Assembly: GCA_024699855.1 (NCBI GenBank)
Contig: JAMPIQ010000001.1
Coordinates: 6,882,001 to 6,946,000, forward strand
Direction of reading: 5' to 3'
Source: Aphelenchoides besseyi
Taxonomy: Eukaryota; Nematoda; Chromadorea; Rhabditida; Aphelenchoididae
DNA length: 64,000 bases
This document shows positions 51,866 to 63,687 of this stretch, in pieces. A program made the translations under genes and the position numbers. Within the stretch, counting starts at the first letter, position 1. The number at the start of each line of letters is the position of its first letter. The notes beneath the pieces were generated by a model. The model saw only the letters and a list, made by a program, of their open reading frames with translations, had not been told where the DNA came from and did no database searches.

Positions 51866-53193
51866 TCCATTTTTTCATGGCACTAAGGTTCAAAGACTTC
51901 CAAACTCATTGTTATGTGAAAAAGTATTTTTGGCGAAGTTTGATTCTCGAAACAACGATGTTGATTGCCGACTGTGCTTAAAATTAAACTCGAAGGCATC
52001 TTCATGATTTCGTCTGATCCTACGGCAAAACAGTCCGAGTGCCTCACGAGCATATGGTGGACGCTAAACTCAATAAAAAAGTGAAAATGGCGACTCCAAT
52101 TGGACATCTGCCACGCTCTGCAACTGTTTAAAAACGATCACCAACCGCTGCAACCAACGTTTTTTGGCGTCCACGACAACGACATTAATCTCATTCTACG
52201 GTAACTAAAAGAACTTTTCTTTGATGTCCAATTTGTAGGTCGACATCCCACAAATTTTTTTGTTTATAAACGACATTCGTGCAATTAAGAGACTGCAAAT
52301 TAAGAAGAAACGGAATTTGGATTAAGGCACGTCAACATAATCAAGTTGGAAGCGGAATTCATTCGCTCTAACCGTTTTGTCCAATTGAAGACCACGTGTT
52401 TGGACCAAAACACCCGAATTGAAGAGCCAACGACAGAACCGCATTCGAAGTTTTTCGACAACTCAATTGTGAAGAGACGAAATTGGTTTGAACGTCAATA
52501 AGAATTTAAATGAATAAACCGAACGTAAAATTGAGTTTGAAGTCGAAGTCTCGGATTCATTGACCTCTTCGACTGTCGATCAACAGAATTCGGAGTAGTG
52601 TTTAATCGATCATAGTCCTTGGCGACTCGTTGAATAGCATAATCTTTTTGCCAATAAAACTGCAAAACGGTCGTTGAGAATGAAACGGAAATGTTTTGCG
52701 TTACGACCAGTCGGGGATCAAATCGTCGAGTTTGGGACCTTGGAACGACTTGGACGTCATCAAAACGGAAGCCGAGAGTTCTTTTTTGTTGAGCTTCGTG
52801 AAATACGCGCGGTTCTGGCGCATGCAAACGACTTCCGCCTAAGAAGAAGAGACCGAAGCAGATTTGTTATCGTGAAACGGAAATGTGTCTCGAGTATTCA
52901 TGATCGTTTGTAGTGTCCATTGTTATTCTACACTTATGTACGAAGATGAGCCGTCGGATACGTCACAGACAGAACGTTTAGTGTATACGATTCTCCTACT
53001 GTACGATTCTGTTCGTGAACTTCGAAAGAACTGAATTTATTGATTTTTTCTTTTAATATACGAAATCATTGAATTTCAGAGAGAAAGAGGATTAAACGTG
53101 CAACAACAATAACAAGATAACAACAATCAAAAACAACGAAACAAACAGTGGCTTCGAGGATCTTCAAACGAACAACTAAGCTTAACGAACCAA
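51866..53193. other. 1.3 kb without a supported gene
   Basis: Only short overlapping ORFs. A CAACAA/AACAAC-rich stretch (about 53100-53150) lies just downstream of the GAR1 stop on its transcript and is likely 3' UTR. Confidence 0.35.
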
Positions 53194-54293
53194 CTAGTCA
53201 TCAAATTTGATGCGTTTGTTTTGCGGAGTTCCCGAATTCGCTCCACCGCTGTAGGGTCGTTTGAAGTCGCCTGAAACCAATTGACTTACGACAAAGTTGA
53301 GCAACAAACTCACCACCACGTCCACGCGAATTTCCACGGCCTCCTTGGAAGTTACCTGCAAAAAACTCGTTAACATCATGATCTCCTTCAACAAAACAAA
53401 CCACCACGATTAAATGATCCTCGACCACCTGAAATTTTTGTTTAACGAATTGGTAAGTGTGAAGAGTTCGTCGAGAACGATCTCATACCCCGATCGAAGT
53501 TGCCACCACCACGCGAATTGCCTCGACCGCCGCCTGAAAATCACCGATATTCGAAGATTGAAAGTTGACTATTGACTTACGCTCACCGCTTGCACCTTTG
53601 AAAGATCCACGACCACCACCACCGCGTGGCGGTCCACCTCTTCCACTAAACAACAACAAAATGCAAACTGAAAAGTAGAATTACGTACCGCGAACCACCA
53701 CGAGCTCGTTGTGGTGCGTTGGTGAAACGTTCGACGGGCAGAAGTTTGGCAGGATCGATGAAAAGCTTCTGATCGGCTTTGAACGACGACGCTTTGACTC
53801 CATCGCTCACTTTCACCGAAAATCCCTGAAGACAAATGAAATTTGAATAGCAACTTCAAACTTACATTTTCCTGTGGACTTCCAAAGATCTCGTCAATCT
53901 TTCCGATTTGTTCTTTGTTCTCGAAATACACCGGAGCGTTGAAGAATGGAATCTTCCCACAGGTGGTTGTACAGACCAAATCGTTCTCACAACTGTGCAT
54001 AAAATGTCCGACTTCTAAACAAAAAGTCGATCAATTTGTGTTCCAACATACCGACGACATTTTCCGGTGGTCCCTGATCTGCGAAGCTCCGGTTGCCTTA
54101 AAATCTTCAATAGTCTCGCTGTTCTTTAAACATCCTTTCAATTAACGGCATACTCTAAAACTCATAGACCAAGTAGTTTTGGTTTCAGAATTTTTCGAGG
54201 AGGCTGTCAATTGGAAGCCAACAAACCTCCTCTGCCTCCACGTCCACCGCCTCTGCCTCCACGATTTCCTCCGAATCGACCTCCACGAGACAT
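53194..54293 (-). CDS. GAR1: GAR1, H/ACA snoRNP subunit
   Basis: GAR1 is a core protein of H/ACA snoRNPs that guide pseudouridylation. It starts MSRGGRFGGNRGGRGGGRGG, an N-terminal RGG domain, then a 130-170-nt first intron. The central domain reads PPENVVEVGHFMHSCENDLV, CTTTCGKIPFFNAPVYFENK, EQIGKIDEIFGSPQEN, GFSVKVSDGVKASSFKADQK and LFIDPAKLLPVERF. The C-terminal RGG region is cut into tiny exons (GRGGPPRGGGGRGSFKG, NSRGGGNFDRG, NFQGGRGNSRGRGG) separated by short introns. It ends FKRPYSGGANSG to RIKFDD with TAG at 53194-53196. The reading is complete and intact. Confidence 0.95.
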
Positions 54294-54902
54294 TCCTCAA
54301 TGAACGTGTTGATGAAAATCCGAAAATAAAACGACAAGCAAACAACCAAAATGCGCGTCCTACGAAACCGCCGCGCTTGAGAACTTCGTACTTCTTAAGC
54401 TAATCAATAACCGCATCCTGTGATGATGATTGTCAAATGAAATTTGCATTTAACAACCTTCCGGATGGTCAAAACGATCGTTCACCACCTCTTTCCTTTT
54501 CCTATTTAGCTACAGTATCCGATCAAATCTTTTTGTTTTTCCTGAATTTCTACAGTATACCTCTTTGTTTCTTATCTACTTATCCGTCGATGAATAGAAT
54601 TCAAATGGGTTTTGCAGTTCAATCAAATTCACTGACTAAATTTTCTGGTTGTTAACGAACACAAGTTTTGGTTTTTGATTCTCGTGTTCGTATACTTCTC
54701 GCGGACGTGTGTCTGCGTCCGTTTTCGGTCCATAGTGCGCTTATTCCCTTTTGCGTATTCGGTGTGCCCTTTCGCTCATCCCGTCGAACGACCGGTACAA
54801 TCTCGACTTGTACCGTTGATTCGGTTATTTTCGTGTGCTTTAGAGTGCTAATAACAATGTTTTTAGCAATTCGTTTGCAGCACTGGGTTCGTGACCAGAA
54901 TT
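54294..54902. promoter_or_regulatory. Divergent upstream region between GAR1 and aminotransferase
   Basis: No supported exon. Promoters for the two divergent genes are expected here; nothing specific recognised. Confidence 0.35.
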
Positions 54903-56586
54903 ATGATTGTAACTCACGCGACCTATTTCGCTAAAATTCAATCGGCGTTTTTCGGTCGATGTTTGTTGTTTGGATCGGCGCCGAAATCAACAAACGTGAT
55001 CAGTTCAAGTGCTTTTCACACGAGTCATATCACGCAACGAACGAAAATGCAATTTGCGGTTGTAAGTTACAATACGAACTGGTTCGTGAACTGTTTTAGC
55101 CAAACACTCGACGACCATCAATTTTTGCGGACATAAAACCGGTCAACGAAGCATCAATTCCTGAGGTGCCGAAAGGCGCGATCAATCTGAGCGTCGAGAG
55201 TAAGTGTTTGTTTTCAACGTTGTGTTTTGATTGTTTAGCTTATCGCGATGAAAACGGCAATCCCTGGTCGTTGCCGGTGGTTCGAGAAGTTGAAAAAGCT
55301 CTGGCAGACGATACTCAGTTATCTCACGCTTACTGTGAAGATGCGATGGGAGATCAGTTATTCGTTCAAAACGCCACCCACTTATTGCTTGGCTCGCACT
55401 ACAAAGCCACCAAAGATCAGGTATTTGAATTTCTTGAGTTCTATTGACTTTTTTAGGTTGTTGCCATTCAAACGGTTTCTGCAACTGGCGCGTTGCGTCT
55501 TGGCTTCGAATTCATTGCCCGTGTTCTCGACGCCAAACGTGTTCTGATTGCAATGCCTTCATGGTCGGACTATGGCTGCATTGTTCGAAGTGCAGGAATC
55601 GAAACAACGACCGAATATCCGTATTGGGATTTCGAGAATCGTAAACTGGCCTTTGACCCCATGATTAATGCACTGAGCGAGGCAGAGCCCGGATCGGTTG
55701 TGGTTCTGCAATGCGGTCACAACCCGACGGGCGTTGATCCGGATATCAGTCAATGGCGTCGTATTGCGGAGTTGTTGAAAGTAAAATGGAATTTTATTGG
55801 AAATTTTGACATAAAATTTAGGACCGCGATCTAATACCTTTTTTCGATGTTGCCAACGTTGGGCTGTGCTCTGGTTCGACACAAGAGGATTCGTATGCTA
55901 TTCGTTTGTTTATTGAAATGAATCTCGAGTTTTTTGTTGCTCAATCTTTCTCCAAAAACTTTGGGTTGTATAGTCAGTGGTTGTTCTTTTGGAATTCTTA
56001 ATTGGCAGATTCAGGTGAACGGGTCGGTAATTTGATTGTCATGTCACAGAATGGGTCGAAAACGCGTGAAATCAAACAATATCTCCAAGAGTTTAGTCGT
56101 GGCCTATGGACTTCTCCTCCGGTGAGTTCACAATAACAACTCTGCTTTCTAATCGCTGCCTTTAGATGCATGGTGCTCGTATTGTTGGACGTGTGTTGAA
56201 CGTCAATTATCTACGTCAGAAATGGTACAATCAAGTTAACGTACGTCTATTGGTTTGTAGAAAGATATAATGAGTGTTTTCAGCAAATGTATCTGCGTAT
56301 CAAGAAATCGCGCAAAGATCTACGTCGTTTGCTGGAAGAGAAACAAACTCCTGGTACATGGAACCATTTGACTGAGGCCCACGGCATATTCTCGCTGATT
56401 GGTTTAACGCAACCTCAACTCAACTATCTAGCCAAAAAGCATAACGTTTACGCTTCTGATGTAAGTTAATAGGCTACACATCTAAAGAGCTTTTTGCAGA
56501 TTGGAAGGATTAATGTGACGGTTTTGACGGAACAAAACATCGAACAAATCGTCACGGCAATCGATGATGCAGCTCGTCAGAATTAG
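54903..56586 (+). CDS. Aspartate aminotransferase (GOT-like), fold type I PLP enzyme
   Basis: The enzyme interconverts aspartate/2-oxoglutarate and oxaloacetate/glutamate. The N-terminal extension MIVTHATYFAKIQSAFFGRC with FHTSHITQR resembles a mitochondrial presequence; a later ATG (MQFAV) would remove it. The core reads PKGAINLSVE-TYRDENGNPW, ATGALRLGFEFIARV, MPSWSDYGCIVRS, QCGHNPTGVDP, PFFDVANVGLCSG and the PLP lysine in AQSFSKNFGLY. ERVGNLIVM, FSRGLWTSPP, PGTWNHLTEAHGIFS and GRINVTVL follow, and it ends with TAG at 56584-56586. About nine exons. Lys258, Arg266, Arg292, Arg386, Asn194, Asp222 and Trp140 equivalents are present. The residue equal to Tyr225 is Asn and the VGAYRDE motif is VETYRDE, so activity or specificity may differ. 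AATAAA is at 56683. Confidence 0.9.
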
Positions 56587-56723
56587 ATTGCGTTCATCCC
56601 AGTTAATTCCACGACACAGATGGTCACATATCACAGCTCATTTCTTGTTATTGTATCATTTGAGTTTATTATAACAATTAACAATAAATACCATAAAATG
56701 AGATACAGAAACGCATTGAATTC

Positions 56724-57958
56724 TTACAATCCGGAGGTGATTTCCGTAGAAGGTTCCAATTCGCTCAGGTAAATCTGTTTGTCAGAACCTCCGCTGAGTA
56801 GAAGCGGTTCGATTGGATGAAAATCGACGGCGTTGACGGAACCTTGGTGTCCTGGTAATCCGTATTCGATTTTGCCCGTTCCAACCGACCAAATGTAAGT
56901 CAATCGATCCGACGATCCAACAGAAACACGTTTGCCATCGGGAGACCACGCGCATTTCAACAAATTTTTCTCGAAATTGTGTTGATGACCAACCAACGTT
57001 CTAACACAACGATCTTGATTCGAAAACGGTTGAACGTCCCAAATTTTTGCTAAACAACAAACTTGTAGGTTTTAACAAAAAGACCAAAACCTGTGCAGTC
57101 CATTGAGTTCGACAAAACATGACGACCGTCCGGACTCAATGTAACGCCGGTAATCGTATCTTGATGACCGAAGAAAGTGTGGACTAATCCTTGACGTGTA
57201 TCCCACATTTTGAGCGTATTGTCGATTCCACCGCTAATGATTCTTTCGGCAGTATCGTTGAAAGTAACCGCCGTGACCTGATAGCCGTATAAATTCACGA
57301 ACTTCTGAACCGGATCTTTGGCTCTAATATCGTGAACCAAAATCGTTCCATCGTCTGAACCCGAGACTATTACGGTCGGCCCTCTACGCGCTGGATGACA
57401 CGAGTTGACAATGTCGTTGTGATTCTTGTATTTTCGTACACAGTTGCCGGTTTCCATATCCCAAATTCGAACGGTTTTGTCTGTTGCACATGAGAACAAG
57501 TAGCTATAAATACGAATGAATGCATTAATGTTAAAAGCACTTACTTGCAATCAGTGCTGAAGAATACGTCCATGATAGCTCCCGAGTGACCGCGCAAAGT
57601 CGAAAAGTTTTCACATTCTCCGTAAACGTTCCACAAAACTGTAAAAAAGATTTAGAGAGTAAGAATCGAAATATAAACCTACAGATTCGTTGATCATAAC
57701 CGGCCGATGCCAAACAAGTTCCATCGAGACTGAAGCGCGAAGTGAAGATCTCACCCTCATGTCCCGTCAGCAGCATAATTGGCTCTTGAAGATTGGATTG
57801 ACGTGGGCGACTACCTTCATTACCAATACCTCCTCGAATGGCAACGTCATAACGCATACGTTTTCCATCTGAACGTTTCAATCAAAAAGAATTAAGGCGA
57901 CAAACTCACAAGAATCCTCAGCAAAATCATCCAACGCATTTCGTTTAACCAACTCCAT
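56724..57958 (-). CDS. SNRNP40: SNRNP40, U5 snRNP 40-kDa WD40 protein
   Basis: This is a seven-bladed WD40 scaffold of the U5 snRNP and tri-snRNP that contacts PRPF8. It starts MELVKRNALDDFAEDS, then KRMRYDVAIRGG. Successive repeats are LLTGHEGEIFTSRFSLDG, TLRGHSGAIMDVFF, YLFSCATDKTVRIWDMETG, NDIVNSCHPARRGPTVIVSG, DPVQKFVNLYGYQVTAVTFN and GGIDNTLKMWDTRQGLVHTF. Then come LSNSMDCT-AKIWDVQPFS, the family-typical VGHQHNFEKNLLKCAWSPDG, YIWSVGTGKIEYGLPGHQGS and LLSGGSDKQIYLSEL. TAA is at 56724-56726. About six exons with 40-45-nt introns. Convergent with the aminotransferase. Confidence 0.95.
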
Positions 57959-58231
57959 TTCTCAATCAAATCTCAACTAAACAACAAACAAGAATTCGTT
58001 TTACCGAATAAAAAGCTGCAAAAGCTGATGGCGCTTGAAACCAACGATCTTCGATCTCATTTGGATTCTTCTCGTTTGGCAATTTGTTTGTTTCGGACGC
58101 TCGACCTTGTTGTTTTCAAGTTCAACTCACAGGATGCACATATTTTTGATAAAAAAAATTGATTTCTGTAGTTTTTGTGTTCGTGATTTTCCTTACGATT
58201 GAATGTTTTGAGTTCTTTCAGTTGACGTGTC

Positions 58232-58849
58232 ATGGAGCAAATGACCATTCCTGACCACGTTTATATCGACGGCAGACGTCGTACCATTAGCTCACCGTAC
58301 GCTCGTACAACCAACAGAAATCAGCGATTGAGTTTTACGGAAATGCAGGTGCCGGATAAGATCACGGTTGGCGAGAATGGTCAGTTGATTGCTCATCCGT
58401 CGCAACCAAACGATGTGCTTCGAGATCGAATTGTACCACCGAAAAACGTAAGTTCACTTATCGTTTGTGTTTTCTGACTTTTGGTTTTAGGAACCAGTTT
58501 CTCTTGTTCCAAACACTTTGACCGCAAATCAGTTTCCATCCGACGGACTTCCAGCGAATATTCAACAAAATCGTCAAGATGCTAGTTTACAAAACGCAGA
58601 GGTTAGTGTCTGTGATGTTTCGTTGTATTTCTTTCGTTATAGTCGACAAACAATCTGAACAGTTCGTTAGCTGTTGAAACGGATCCGATACGCGAATTGA
58701 AGAACGTGCGCAGACAACTTGGCCGTTTAGCCACACGAGTCTTGGAGTTGGAAGACGAGAATCAACGACGATCAACACGTGAATATGGTCTTTGGTCATT
58801 TCTAGCTGGTGGTGTCATTCTCTTAGCTTTTCTGTTCGGAAGACGTTGA
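58232..58849 (+). CDS. MFF: Mitochondrial fission factor (MFF/Tango11-like)
   Basis: Tail-anchored outer-membrane receptor that recruits dynamin-related protein DRP1. ATG 58232 gives MEQMTIPDHVYIDGRRR, then the conserved MQVPDKITVGENG box. A Ser/Asn-rich linker follows, a coiled coil (RELKNVRRQLGRLATRVLEL) and a C-terminal anchor (WSFLAGGVILLAFLFGRR) with TGA at 58847-58849. Three exons with introns of about 43 nt. About 175 residues, short but with all family elements. Confidence 0.85.
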
Positions 58850-59215
58850 AATTAGTCGCTATGTACAGTTTCGTTGCTGAGATCCCCAAATCCTTTTTCT
58901 AACTAACTACTCGATGCGGGTCTTGCCACACTAACCATCTTTCCGTTGTACAAACTACTCTTGCTAACTGAAGTAAAACGATTGTCTTTGTTATTCGTAT
59001 TTTCTATTTAAGCGATAAAATCGGTTTCACTCACTATTTCGATTGCTCATCGACACTGCCAAATGGCGCGTTTCGAAATCCACCATGTACTTTGAACGAC
59101 GGTGATTGCGAGCGTTCATTGTAGTTTGTAGTTAACTTTTAACTAATATTCTAAAGTTCGTGATTAAGTGTTGCTTGTTTAGTTTTGTTGTTCGGTGCTC
59201 ATTCGTCCACGAGTC
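58850..59215. other. Intergenic between MFF and VWA8
   Basis: 366 nt of AT-rich sequence holding the MFF 3' UTR and presumably the VWA8 5' leader. The VWA8 ATG follows a TTTAG near 59181. Confidence 0.4.
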
Positions 59216-61554
59216 ATGAAGACGAGTGGATTCTTTGCGCTGGTTATCAAACGGTCAATTCACGGTGAGTGCTATATTGGCGAAAGGAAATGAACATTTC
59301 AGGGTCCAATTGCTATCAAGCAAAAGTGTTGAAAATTGGAAACACGAAAACAACGATTCGAGATGCCAAGAATCCAGAATGTGTTCCCAAAGGTTATGGT
59401 AAGTATTGGATTTTGGTTTCTTTGACTAACATTCTGATCTAGTTGATACGGAGGTTCTTAACAAAGATATTCGTCCGCTGAAATGGTTACTTCAAAAGGA
59501 CAATCTTAAACAAGACGTCTTTCTAATTGGTGTTCCGGGTTCGATTCGCTCATCGCTAGTTCTTCAATATTTGGAATTAAGTAATCGAGAGTTTGAGTAC
59601 TTGTCGTTGACTAGAGACACAACCGAAAGTGATATCAAACAAAGACGAGAGATTCGCTCTGGAAATGCTTTCTACAGCGATCTAGTGAGCAAAAACAGTC
59701 GACATGTTTGGTTGAATGTTTGATTTACAGCACGCGGTTAAAGCGGCAATAAACGGTCGGGTGTTAGTAGTGGACGGAGTGGAGAAAGCGGAACGAAATG
59801 TACTCCCGATTCTGAACAATTTGCTTGAAAACCGGGAGATGCAGTTAGACGACGGAAGATTTCTGATGAAATACGACAAATTTGACAAATTACTTGAAGT
59901 AGCTACATATCACTAGTTTAACTACAAGCATCTGTTTAGAAATACGATCGAGATCAATTGAGGAAAATGAATTTGGAGCGTGTTTCCGAGAATTTTATTG
60001 TTTTTGCTCTCGGACTACCGGTTCCAGCATTCAAAGGTCACTCGCTTGATCCGCCGTTGAGATCTCGATTCCAATGTTTGAATATGTCAACGTTGCCGTT
60101 TAAAGTAACCAAAGAACTGTGCGAAGCATTGGCATCCAATGTCGACAAGTCGAAATTGGATAAACTCTTAAGTTTGGCTTACGGTTTGAATGTACAACAA
60201 GGAAAAGATGCATCAGGACTACCGCGACTTCCAATTGACAATTTGATGCGTGCAGTAGCAATTTGGGTAAGTTAATGATTGTTTTTACTGAACCAAAAGT
60301 GGGAAGCGAATCAGCTGTTTTCTGTTTCATGTGGAGGTTCGTCTTCATTCATACGTTTTTCTGATACTGAAAAACAATTAAAGATATCAAGTAGTTGTTG
60401 TAAAGAACCTGTTCGTTTTGATTGCTGGGTCTTGATGGTTGTTGAAGCTTTTGTCTAAACGTCAACCGATTTCTGAAAGTAAATGCAGTCGCTTACCTTG
60501 TCGTCTTCTAATGCTTCTTGTCTTAGCTGAATAAGAGGAGACATACGAAATTTGTTGCTCTGTGGTCTCGGCTGAACCGGAAAGATCTGCGTTTTTTTTA
60601 TTGGAACCAACAAATTGGCGACCGGAGCTTCAGGGGTTTCAGGCGTGGGGGTTGCGGGATCCTCAACTACGATGTTCTCGACTTTGAATTGCTTCTGAAT
60701 TCAAGTTAATACGAGAAAGAAATGTGCTTCAAACCTTTTTGCGTTTGCAAGCCGTTAGCGTCAGAACGATCAAAAACGTAAATGTGATGCACATAAGACC
60801 GCATTCCAACAAACAAAAGTTGATCAGAAAGACGAAAATTTCAGCGCCCACCATCTCCTTAGTCGTTTTGTTGAATAATGACCATTTTAAGACTAAAGTT
60901 TTTGCATTTTAGAACAAGAATCCGAATCTCTCGGAACTGAAGATATTCGAGATGTGTTATCCGACGAATTCGATTCTACGGGACGCAGATTTTCAAATCT
61001 TGGAGCAGTTTCTTGAGGAATTTAGTATTTCTTCCAAACGACCAACATCTTCAACATCCAAAATTGCTAATATTGAACAGAAAGACAACGAAGCAACGGT
61101 AGTTCTTGATTTTGATGGGACGAAGTTGGAGTTTAACACGAAATGTGGATTGGGATCAAGTGATTTTCATCGACACACTTTTGTTTCGACTCCACAACAC
61201 GAAACCTTTTTGGCCGAAATTGCTCTCATTCACTCAACCTCAGATTTTTGCATCTTGGGTCCCGCAGGATCAGGAAAGACGATCGTTTTGGAGGAGTTTG
61301 CTCGTCGTTTCGGATACAAACACGTTGAAACTATTGCTCTTTATCAGGACTTGAATAGTCGAGAGCTTTTGCAATCACGCCAAATGCTATCTAATGGGGA
61401 CACGATTTGGAGAGACGGGAAATTGGTTGAAGCAGCAAAGAACGGGGATCTCTGTGTTCTGGACGGTTTGGACAAAGTTCACTGGTCAACGGCCGAGGTT
61501 TTGGCACCACTAATACATCATCGTTTCTTGCATCTGCCCGATGGAACTCGACTG
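59216..61554 (+). CDS. VWA8: VWA8, mitochondrial AAA+ ATPase (5' part)
   Basis: VWA8 is a large mitochondrial AAA+ protein with a C-terminal von Willebrand A domain. The visible exons match its first third. MKTSGFFALVIKRSIHG is a presequence-like start. KQDVFLIGVPGSIRSSLVLQ is the atypical first P-loop. YLELSNREFEYLSLTRDTTE, KQRREIRSGNAFYSD, EKAERNVLPILNNLLENREM and ALGLPVPAFKGHSLDPPLRS follow. After an unusually long intron (about 60269-60911) come DFCILGPAGSGKTIVLEEFA (second Walker A), IALYQDLNSRELLQSRQMLS and FLHLPDGTRL at a GTTAGT donor (61555). More than a thousand further residues are expected but no more exons are visible, so the gene continues past 64000 or is truncated by the element at 61703 onward. 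Confidence 0.9.
60311..60854 (-). CDS. Nested antisense gene: small single-pass membrane protein in a VWA8 intron
   Basis: Four exons (60735-60854, 60497-60695, 60409-60454, 60311-60366) are joined by GT-AG introns of 39, 42 and 42 nt, all in one frame. Together they give about 139 residues. It starts MVGAEIFVFLINFCLLECGL, continues with a second hydrophobic stretch (MCITFTFLIVLTLTACKRKK), then a Pro/Thr/Glu-rich segment (VVEDPATPTPETPEAPVANL). Charged sequence follows (PLIQLRQEALEDDK), ending EDEPPHETENS with TGA at 60311-60313. The whole gene fits between the VWA8 donor near 60269 and acceptor near 60911, which explains why that intron is some 640 nt in a genome of 45-nt introns. No family recognised. 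Confidence 0.72.
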
Positions 61555-61702
61555 GTTAGTTCGAAGGCACACCGGGCAGACGACAGCTAAAGCCGGCGTT
61601 AGCTTTTCGCTCTTTGAAAATGCGCGCCAATTCAAACGGGATTTTTTTGGTCCGCTTGGAAGCGTCTTTTTTGCTTTGACAACAATTTATTTTATCGTTT
61701 AT

Positions 61703-63687
61703 TTATTCATTAAAAACAACTAATGAACGGTCCGCTAACACAAGACGGAGATGATCGGTCAGAAAATGCTGGAGCCGCTTGTTTTCATTGAAGCCGAAGT
61801 TTAGATCGTCGCTTCTGTTCCCATATTTGTGAACGTGCTCGATGATCTGTTCACCAAATCGGCCCCATGATCCGAATCGCTTAACAAAATCCAACAAATG
61901 AGCTTCGACAAAGTGGAGCATGTTGATGGACGGCAAATTGTTGTTTTCGCCATGATGTGGCAACGTGAACAATTGTTTCGTCCAAATACAACAATTCGTC
62001 TTCTGTGAAACTTCTGTCGATGACTAAAGCATACTTGCTCAAACGCCCAATGTCCAAGAAGACTTCATGGTATTCGAGATCGTTGAAATTGCTAGTCGAT
62101 CGGTCAGTTTCCCATCGTTCGTGCGTATCGATGATGAAGTTCAAGAATTTTTGACAATCACCACCATTGAGCAACGACTTCGTTTTGTGAGTTAGTTGGA
62201 CTCCGGCAAGACGGAAAATCGACTTCAGCTGGTTCTTCTGCTCTTCGTTTTTCCACATTTGCTCCAAAGGGCCGTTGACCAAACGCATCAGAACGTGAAG
62301 AGGTGGAACAGCAAAGTTGATAAGCGGCAAATTGATGAGACGATTTGGGCGTTGATCATCAATCCATGGAACGCATTCAGCTTCTTGAAGTCGATGTTCA
62401 TGTCGATCCACATTCCCCCATGGGCAAAAGAATCGAGCACCTGGTGGGTTTGTGCCGGCAACGATGCTCAACATTTTGATGTCAGACGAGAAGAGTGGGA
62501 CGACGTTCAGTTGTTTACCATCGATCTCCAAGCCATGTTGAGCAACTTCCGCGGCAAACTCGAAGATCTTTGAAGCTGCCACCTTCAAAACTTCAGTTTG
62601 CTCTGGTCCATCGTATGCTGCAACAACAACCAAGTTGCGAGGTGATCCCGGGTTCGCCACTCGAGTTGAGCAGAAAAATCCGATCTTGACGTATCGACCA
62701 CCTCCATCTGCGGTGAAAACCAAATTGATTGCTTCTGGCGTTTCATCATTCCATTCGTAATGCACAAGTCTTTCGATGTACTTGACGGCCAAACAACGAA
62801 CATCCTTGGCAAAACAAATTGACACCACTCGATTCTTGTTGTCCCGAATTTCCGTTGAACCAAATCCACCAATCTCCTCGACCTGATTCAATTGAGCTAA
62901 TCGAACAGATTCGTAAGACATCAGTTTTGGCCAAAGTTTTGCCAAAGCTCCATACTGACGCTTACGCAAGTTGAGGAGACGGCGGATATCTCGACATTGT
63001 CCAGCGGTGAACTTTACTTTGTCGGTGGTATCAATCGGAACCCCAAGTTCTCGTAGACGTTTCGTCCATTCATTCTTCTGCCGAATTTTCAGGTTTCCAA
63101 ATACTTTTCGTACTCCACTGAACAGAGTATTGCGGCTTGAGGACGGTGCTGGATTTTGAGAAGTTGAAGCACCAAAAGTGACGTTTGAATCAGATGCCGA
63201 TTGTTGTGCTGTTTGACCAGAAGTTTGTCGAGATCTCGGAGTTGAACTGCTTGAAGATTGTTGAGACAGCGTTTCTTGTAAGAGCGACCATGTCTCATTG
63301 ATCAACGTAAGTTCCGAGTTCTCTTGACGAAGTTCGGCAATCTCACGACGCAATGCAATTCAACGTTTTTTTTCTTCGGTCAAAGTTGCAATCGTTCTAA
63401 AGAATCGACATTAAACAACAGATTAACTTCTAAAAATACCGTTGATGTTCCAAGATTTGAATGCGAGCATTAACAAGTTCGTTGGACACATTGGAACGAG
63501 TGACAACTGGAGGAGCTGGCGGTTGTTGCATCGAAGGTCCAGCAACTAGTCCATCGTCCATTGATCGTCGTCGGCGTTTCTCGTTCATCCTTTCGCCCTG
63601 CTGACGTCGTCGTTCCACTTCTTGTTGCCGTTTTTTTTGAATTCCAGCTCGAGCAGCAGCCTGTTTTTTGAGCGTTTTTCTCCATAT
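61703..63687 (-). pseudogene. Mobile-element-derived protein gene with stop and frameshift
   Basis: On the minus strand an exon from 63687 encodes a very basic coiled coil (RAGIQKKRQQEVERRRQQGE) and a leucine-rich coil (VNARIQILEHQR). After a 43-nt intron this continues as TIATLTEEKKR, then an in-frame TGA (63360-63362), then IALRREIAELRQENSEL. The large domain has INLVFTADGGGRYVKIGFF, LFSSDIKMLSIVAG, ARFFCPWGNVDRHEHRLQEA and FAVPPLHVLMRLVNGPLEQM. A one-base shift near 61945 leads to LPHHGENNNLPSINMLHFVE and SWGRFGEQIIEHVHKYGNRS, ending at TAA 61703. This layout resembles transposase-like proteins that are repeated in nematode and cnidarian genomes. The superfamily is uncertain and no TIR was found in the window. 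It lies downstream of the last visible VWA8 exon. Confidence 0.65.

Noticed and set aside
63360..63362. In-frame TGA as a selenocysteine codon
   Set aside because: It interrupts a Lys/Arg/Leu coiled coil in an element gene that also has a frameshift; a nonsense mutation is simpler.
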